From Jackrogersella multiformis (lineage: Eukaryota > Ascomycota > Sordariomycetes > Xylariales > Hypoxylaceae), in contig CADCXD010000002.1 in the NCBI GenBank assembly GCA_902806575.1, forward strand, positions 620,001 to 684,000: a stretch of DNA of 64,000 nucleotides, given 5' to 3'. Made by a program: the position numbers and the translations under genes. This document shows positions 58,015 through 64,000 of this stretch, piece after piece. A model generated the notes under the pieces. That model was not told the DNA's origin, did not search any database, and saw nothing but the letters and a program-made list of their open reading frames with translations. Position 1 is the first letter of the stretch. Each line of letters begins with the position of its first letter.

Positions 58015-60279
58015 TTAGAATGAAGTCGTGAAACTGCGGCCTAGAGCCGGCTTCGAAGGTCGAGTAGACACGGAAGGTCCGGTAGAAGGCTGAGTACCAC
58101 TGATTCTCTCAAAACCCTGAAGAATGTCTATACCTGCACCGTCTTCTAGATCATCTTCGAAGAATTGAGAGGTGCAGAACTCCTCTAGGTTCCAGTCGTT
58201 CTTAATAGGAGAACCATTCTTCGTAGGAGACTGCAAGAAAAGCTTACTGGGAGAAGACATGCCTTCGAACACCTTGCTAGGAGTTTCATACGGTAGAGCT
58301 AGCGACGAAGTAGGGGCCTTCAGCAAAGGAGCCGACGTAATTGATCTCTTGGTCATCGAGTTCGTGATTTCACCAAGTGCACTAGCGGAATTTGACCGAT
58401 CTAAGCGCATTCTCCTAGCTGAGCGTTTTGAAGGTGAGCCATTTTCGGCAGCCGAGAAGAATGGGTCCAAAGCCATGTCTTGGAAGATGTCGAATTCGAG
58501 TGACTCATTACAGGGATCCGTTAAGTGGAAGAGCGTGTCATCCATTTGGAATGCCGGGCTCCATGGAATTACATCTTCAGTTATGTTGCTAACACGACGA
58601 AGAGGGGAGTTTAACATAGACCGAACCTTGTCCCTGTGCATACGCAGATTCGTGTTTGGCGAGACGGAAGCGGGAGGCTTTGGGGGAGGCTTCATCTTCA
58701 CGGCCGGGGTCAAGGGAGGTAACATCGGGCCAGCGTCGTTGGTATGTCGTAATGGGGACGAAGATGGAGGGATGAATTCATAAGGACGTCCCTTGGTAGG
58801 GCTTTCGTAAGACGACGCACGCAGTCGCGCGATCTCTTCCTCAGCTCGTCCACGCCTAATTCGAGGTCGGTCAGTTCCCGAACTCAGGAGTCGACTACCT
58901 TTAGGGCGCATAGCCGAAGAATCTAACGACGAGATATACCCGCTATCATCCATAGAGGCGTCCATCGAAACATACTTGCGCTTGTGATGACGTTTGTGTG
59001 AGCCTGAGGAAGGAGGGTCCCTCTTAACTGGAGGTGGAGTGTTGCTACGAGCTTCCAGGCGACGAGGAATCGGAGGGGATGAGTGGATTGCGGCAGGTAT
59101 AGGAGAATATGTGCTATATTCAATAGGTAAATCATGCTCTTGGGTCTTGTCCGGCTGCTCTTCCGGACCGACATTATCAGAGAGCGGAATGGTGGCATCC
59201 GACGAGACCTGAGGTTCGGGCTGAGCCGGGGGCTGTGATACCATATGATCATGAGTAATCGGATGTCCTTGCATCGGGAATACCGGAGGTAGAGACGGCA
59301 GACCATCGTGGAATATAGTAGATTCGATGCGCGGAGGTTCGATACGGCTGGACATAAACGGGGTATTTCCCATGTTCGCATTTGACTTCTTGCTCGGCTT
59401 CTCCCTCATGAATTGATGTTCCATTCCAACTTCTATGGCCCAATAGTTTCCCTTGCCTGGGTCATCCTTTGGCCGCTCCTGCTTGATGAATGCCTTATTG
59501 AGGGAGAGATTATGCCTGATACTGTTCTGCCAGCCGGCATCTTGCGCGCTGTAGAAGGAGAAGTTGTCCGAAATCCATTTGTAGATCTGCGAGAGAGTAA
59601 GTCGCCTTTGAGGAGCGCGTAAGATTGCCATTCCGATCAGCTGGGCGTAGCTATATGAGGGTTTCGCGCCGTTATCCTCGATGGCGGGGAACGAATCAGG
59701 GGGCGGTAAAAGAGACTCCTCCAACTTGCTCTTCTTCTGTGGTCTGGAGTCCTGGATAGGTGCGGCTTCGAGCAGTGCGCGCTTTCGGTTGGGTGCGTTC
59801 TGATAATAGTTCTCCAGGTTCAGATTGAAGGGAGGTGGCGCCGGATATAGGGTGGGATGAACATTCTCCTTTCCAAAACTTGCGTTCGGGTCCGCCATCG
59901 GTTTCTGGACGACCGTCTTAAATCTAGACATCATCGGCTGCTTCTTCTGCATGGAATCTGTCGGATGTTCATGTGAGGCGGGTGGTAGAATCGATACGGC
60001 GTTAAGTTTATTACCATGCGAGGATCTAAGAGGAGTCAAGGGAGAGGCGGCGACCGCGCGCCCAGTCGCCTTAAACGGCGAATGCTGCTTCAGATGGCCA
60101 TTCGGAGGGTTAAACACTACATTCGCATTCGAACTTTGAAGCGCGCGGCAGGGAGAGGAGTGCTTTCCAACGGAAGGCATCGGTGCTCGGCTGATAGACG
60201 GCGCTTGCTGGGTGAAGATATCATCTTGGAATATGTGTAGCGGCTCGTTGTTGGCCGCAAAGCGAGTTGGTTTGGCCAT
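58015..60279 (-). CDS. Forkhead transcription factor (Sep1/Fkh-like)
   Basis: An intronless gene of 754 residues starting at the ATG at 60279. The forkhead (winged helix) domain spans about 206-290: KPSYSYAQLIGMAIL, LTLSQIYKWISDNF, the recognition helix AGWQNSIRHNLSLNKAF, and the wing GKGNYWAI. No FHA domain is visible before it, which fits the Sep1 group better than yeast Fkh1/Fkh2. Such factors drive periodic late cell-cycle genes. The N-terminal 200 residues are Pro/Ser/Gln-rich with a KENVHP motif resembling a KEN box, a possible APC/C degradation signal (inference). The C-terminal part has repeated Ser-Pro sites and a RRVSNITEDVIPWSPAF patch, candidates for CDK control. The product is unusually free of introns compared with its neighbours. 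Confidence 0.94.
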   Translation of the reverse strand: MAKPTRFAANNEPLHIFQDDIFTQQAPSISRAPMPSVGKHSSPCRALQSSNANVVFNPPNGHLKQHSPFKATGRAVAASPLTPLRSSHGNKLNAVSILPPASHEHPTDSMQKKQPMMSRFKTVVQKPMADPNASFGKENVHPTLYPAPPPFNLNLENYYQNAPNRKRALLEAAPIQDSRPQKKSKLEESLLPPPDSFPAIEDNGAKPSYSYAQLIGMAILRAPQRRLTLSQIYKWISDNFSFYSAQDAGWQNSIRHNLSLNKAFIKQERPKDDPGKGNYWAIEVGMEHQFMREKPSKKSNANMGNTPFMSSRIEPPRIESTIFHDGLPSLPPVFPMQGHPITHDHMVSQPPAQPEPQVSSDATIPLSDNVGPEEQPDKTQEHDLPIEYSTYSPIPAAIHSSPPIPRRLEARSNTPPPVKRDPPSSGSHKRHHKRKYVSMDASMDDSGYISSLDSSAMRPKGSRLLSSGTDRPRIRRGRAEEEIARLRASSYESPTKGRPYEFIPPSSSPLRHTNDAGPMLPPLTPAVKMKPPPKPPASVSPNTNLRMHRDKVRSMLNSPLRRVSNITEDVIPWSPAFQMDDTLFHLTDPCNESLEFDIFQDMALDPFFSAAENGSPSKRSARRMRLDRSNSASALGEITNSMTKRSITSAPLLKAPTSSLALPYETPSKVFEGMSSPSKLFLQSPTKNGSPIKNDWNLEEFCTSQFFEDDLEDGAGIDILQGFERISGTQPSTGPSVSTRPSKPALGRSFTTSF

Positions 60280-63200
60280 TTCGGCCAGTGAATCTTATTT
60301 TGATCGTCGCTTGGTAATACTATTAATTATGTTTGTTCTCGATTCTCGATATTAGCTGGGACGTAGGTACAATGGAAGCGTGACCGAAGATGTATATTAG
60401 GAGTTCAGGTTCTTTCCCACTCCTTAGGCTGCGTTACGATGGGGGGACTTGGTGAGAATGGAACGATCTAGTACTCGGTCGGAACTCACTTTGGGTGACT
60501 TTAATTAGCTGTGGAGCCTCGAAGCAAGGGTTACTTGTGGCGCGCCAGGTATCAGGCACTTGACGTGCCTAGGTCATATAAAGTCTTAAAAGTGAACTAT
60601 TGTCGTAAAATTCTAATAACGATATACACGTTACCAGAGTCAATACTGTCATCGATTGAGGATATCGTAAATGGTATGTGGGATAGAGGATAGTATGCAG
60701 GAGAGCATGTAGTAGTAGTGGAGTAAAAGACTGTTGGATAGAAGGGAACGATGAGGAGAGGAGGAGGAGGTGGAAGAAGGGGGGAAATGGGAACGAAGGG
60801 CAGATTCCGTGGGGGATCGAGATAGCGAATGCGTCTCAACCTTGGCCGCTGACTATGCAGGCGTCGCAGGTATGGTCAAACGAAAGGCCTTTGGTCAAGC
60901 AAGATGGAGGAGTCTAAGAGCGTGTATCAAGAGTGCGAAAGCTGCAGGACCGGCACAGAGAATAGATTAGACTATTACCTAGTGCCTAGGTAGGGCCCAA
61001 GTGACAGAGAGAAGAGGCCGAATAGAGTTAATGGGTTGACCTAGGATAACCAGGATTGGCAGAAACAAGAAAAGCCAACTCAGCAAAAGATCCACTTAGG
61101 TAGACCCGCCTTAGAAGTACGGGTGTGAACTGCCTAGGCAGATAGAAGAGGATTGGTTGATGGCGTCGCGGGCTGACACGACTAAGTACCTAGGTATTAA
61201 ACCATGGGCAAGTCCTTTAGGTACTGGGTAGCAAGGATACCTGGATACCTGGATAGGTACCTTAAGGAAGAATGATGAAAAAAAATACCTGTTTGCAAGG
61301 AATGTCCGAAGCGAAATCCTGGGTTTACGAGTGGGGAGTTTGTGAGATGTGCTTCCGCATGTGATATATGGTTGGTCAAATGGGATAAATGTGCGGTCTC
61401 GTAGTAGCAGGCCAGAACCTTGCGAGCTGCACCCAATTATGATACCGACGCTAATAGGTGATAGCTAGGTGATAGGCTGGGCAGAATGGATTGCGAATGC
61501 TATTCCTTGTAATTATGTCCAAGATATCCAGTTGTTGGAAGCTGTTTGTGACGGAGGTGATCCTAGCGTAGGTAGTGTAGGTAGCTAATGATTAGGTGCT
61601 GAGGATGATGGTGGTGGCAAATTCGGGAATGTAGAAGGAAACTTGAGCGCGCGTTGGGACTTGAATTGATAAACCCCATCCAGAGGTCACACCGAATTCA
61701 ATGCTCTTCCCAATTCTTTAGGTTTGCGCAGAAAGTTTTGACTAACGATGGTACGACTGTTTAAAATTGACGAGAAGGATCATGATTGATTGGCTAAGAG
61801 GGTCGTGCGTTGCTGCTGCAGAGTGTTCGGGAATTGATTTAGGTTGGAAAGATTAGAGGGATGGGGAAAAAAGGTTGTCTGATTGGAATGCAAGCGCGCG
61901 TCGCCGCGTTTCTAGTTTGTTATGCAAAAGTAGCGCGTCGAGCCAATCAAATTATGAAAACTGACCTCACCTCGGCTTGGCAAGCCACAAGAGTTATCTC
62001 TGCGCATAGTATGTACATGGGTACCCAAGGCAGCCTGGAGCTACCTAGATACTTTCCAGTGGTATGGATGCATTAAGAGGTACCTAGGTAGAGACATTGA
62101 ATCTCTTAACTGCAAGTGCAGTAGATAATGTGCAGCATGTAGTAGGTATTCGAGTCAATTAAAACCCTTGGAAGTCAATATGATATTTAATTAATAATTG
62201 CATACGAAAAAGGGTAAATACCTAATATTCTTAGTACCTAAGGCATTGTACACTAAAAAGGCTACCTTAGGTACCTAGAAGTAGAATAATCAGAATAATT
62301 TAAACTTGCATCGCATACAGTTCGTAGGTACTCCAGAACTTTGCATCTGCCGGAGCCGTCTTGACTTGTACACCACGGACTACTGCATACCTTGGTATTC
62401 AATACAGTTACCCAAAAGTTTAAACCTAAGAAGAATTGTGGATGACATCATGTCCTCCCAGTTGGGTCCATTAAACTCCAGAGTCCATTCTCAATTCCGA
62501 CGATCGACTAAACTTATCTAAGACTAGAGTTTGCTGTCTTGATCTGGCGGGACTTTGTAATTAAACTTATCGTATTCTATTTGAGGCGGTCTCAGAGCCT
62601 AGCTGCCTAGTAGCAAAGGGCGAAGACGAAAGCTTTTACATATTCGATCCCCGTTTCTGATGGACAGAAGAGCAGACGGGTAAAATAATAAAAATGTATG
62701 GATCATAATTACCATCCAACAAATCTCAACTATCGAGCTATTGTTGTAATATTACGTGTGAGCCGTAAGTGCCGCATTAAATCCTTCCATCCAAATTCCA
62801 ATACGCCACACTTGGATTGTTGTATGGATGTACAACTCATCAAGACCTCATTTTAATTAAACAAGCCATCCCGGCATTAAAACCATATGTATGAGCCAGG
62901 CGAGCAGCTGGGATACGATCAAGCCACTGGAGAAAATTTCCTAATACAGCAAGTTCTATCCCGATATGGGGTCGAATCTGTAGTTACTCATCATCCCGGC
63001 TAACTACACCAGATCTAAAGCCTGCCATCCCTTCAATTGCCGTCATTCTTTGAAATGTAGGCAGATAGACTCTAGCAGGGAGCGCATTCTTCCAGAGTTG
63101 TATCCATCAGACCAACTTAATACCACACTCCTCTGGCAATACTACATAAGCACGCCATCATAGTTAAAGAGTCTGACACGAATCCTCCCTACACTGCTAC

Positions 63201-63763
63201 GGCAAGGTCTCCACGAATGCCAGTCAAGGAGATACGCGCTCTGCCTTATGCTCTAACCGCGTATCCTTGCTCATATAATACGCAATTCATTAACCCCTAA
63301 TAAGGTAAGATGGCCGACCCCAAATCCTCATTCAACATGATGTAAAATAAAATAAAAGTATGAAATTATCATTGCGGAAAGGCCCTCGAGAAATCGATAT
63401 CTGCAGATTTTTTTTTTCTAGGACGGAACTTGCGGCCACACTACGCACTCAGCAGCTATTAACCAACGCCAAAAACGCCAATGACGTGACTGATATCATT
63501 GATTTTCTACTCCTCGCGAGATGCGAGAAATTATGAAACACGGGATGCCAGACCCGTGGCCGCCATCAGCCCAGTCTCGACCCAATAGGTTATCATCCAA
63601 GATATATGCTTGGATTGGTATAGTGTAGTTGACGCGCTACACGATAGGCTATTGTGGCTAGGATGAAGGCCATGATAATTAAGGAATTTGCACGAGCCTA
63701 TCGGTGAACACTATCGTTATGCCATATATAAGCATTCCCCAATAATTATTAAACCACTCTGCT
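60280..63763. other. Gene-poor region right of the forkhead gene
   Basis: About 3.5 kb without a supported gene. The left 0.7 kb should be the promoter and leader of the forkhead gene. Repeats of the TACC/GGTA type occur near 61189-61199, 61238-61261, 62080-62091 and 62217-62279. The right part (62.5-63.6 kb) is AT-rich with no repeats of note. Confidence 0.6.
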
Positions 63764-64000
63764 ATGCTAACAAGCGGTCAAGCCACAAGTCAGACTTGGG
63801 CGGCGGAGTTCCCGGCATCCTCTAGGACGCCCGACGGTAGTGTGATGGCCATGAAAAAGGACCAGGCCATCCGTCGTCGCCACCCAGACCCCCTTTCGGA
63901 CTTGCGGACAGTCAAACGGCCTGTTGGTATGCCTCAAGTTCTCATGGGATGAGGACCGATGACGCCCGCCGTGAATGTTGGTGATACGGCCGGATGGAGG
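63764..64000. CDS. Possible coding edge, strand unresolved
   Basis: Base composition becomes GC-rich over the last 230 bases. On the plus strand an ORF starts at ATG 63764 (MLTSGQATSQTWAAEF) and runs to 63952; a TATATAA string lies about 40 bases upstream, and a GTATGC donor-like site at about 63926 could continue it into a spliced gene beyond the window. On the minus strand another frame is open from the window edge to a stop near 63768 (readable as SGRITNIHGGRHRSSSHENL). Neither shows a family motif, so this may be one gene end or none. Confidence 0.22.

Overview
The window is nuclear DNA of a filamentous ascomycete (Pezizomycotina, most likely Sordariomycetes). The evidence is short spliceosomal introns (about 50-90 bp, GTAAGT-type donors, CTAAC-type branch points), genes such as COP9 signalosome subunit 1, ATG101, a Zn2Cys6 regulator and a fungal Xaa-Pro aminopeptidase, and intergenic DNA packed with TACCTAGGTA / (GGTA)n repeats. 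There is no operon structure, bacterial gene or obvious transposon. I did not find a new defence-type or biosynthetic system; this is a housekeeping region with unusually long, repeat-rich intergenic deserts.

Layout, left to right: 3' end of a legume-type cargo lectin (+, 3-527); pepP-type Xaa-Pro aminopeptidase (-, 1429-4225, 4 exons); Zn2Cys6 transcription factor (-, 5266-8570, 6 exons); repeat desert 8.6-12.95 kb; csn1 (+, 12955-14637, 5 exons) convergent with prp18 (-, 14983-16050); sap18 (+, 16914-17724); a 75-residue complex I NDUFB4/B15-like subunit in four small exons (-, 18661-19142); a glutathione S-transferase (+, 19910-20759); an LCAT-like alpha/beta hydrolase (+, 22500-25064); desert 25.1-32.0 kb; a conserved-looking protein of unknown function (+, 32040-33590); desert with a GC-rich coding-like patch near 36 kb; a HAL4/Oca2-type kinase (-, 38037-39599); an 8.2-kb desert; a CaMKK/Ssp1-type kinase (-, 47789-50374, 7 exons); bet5/TRAPPC1 (+, 51456-52388) convergent with pex3 (-, 53000-54835), which is divergent from atg101 (+, 55562-56749); a forkhead transcription factor (-, 58015-60279); then a mostly empty 3.7-kb end.

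Exon models were built by hand from reading-frame continuity, splice signals and remembered family motifs. For every multi-exon gene that lies wholly inside the window the summed coding length is divisible by three. Functionally the genes cover membrane traffic (cargo lectin, Bet5), organelle biogenesis and autophagy (Pex3, Atg101), RNA and chromatin (Prp18, Sap18), protein degradation control (CSN1, aminopeptidase), respiration (complex I), signalling (two kinases) and transcription (two factors). They are not a dedicated pathway, although bet5, pex3 and atg101 sit within 5.3 kb.

The features that stand out are: the dispersed palindromic repeat family that avoids coding exons; a large low-complexity insertion and an Asp-to-Glu metal ligand in the aminopeptidase; two upstream ORFs in front of the LCAT-like gene; AAG splice acceptors required by two genes; an interstitial telomere-like tract; a 78-bp nested fold-back element; and an isolated patch with strong coding-type base use but no complete gene.
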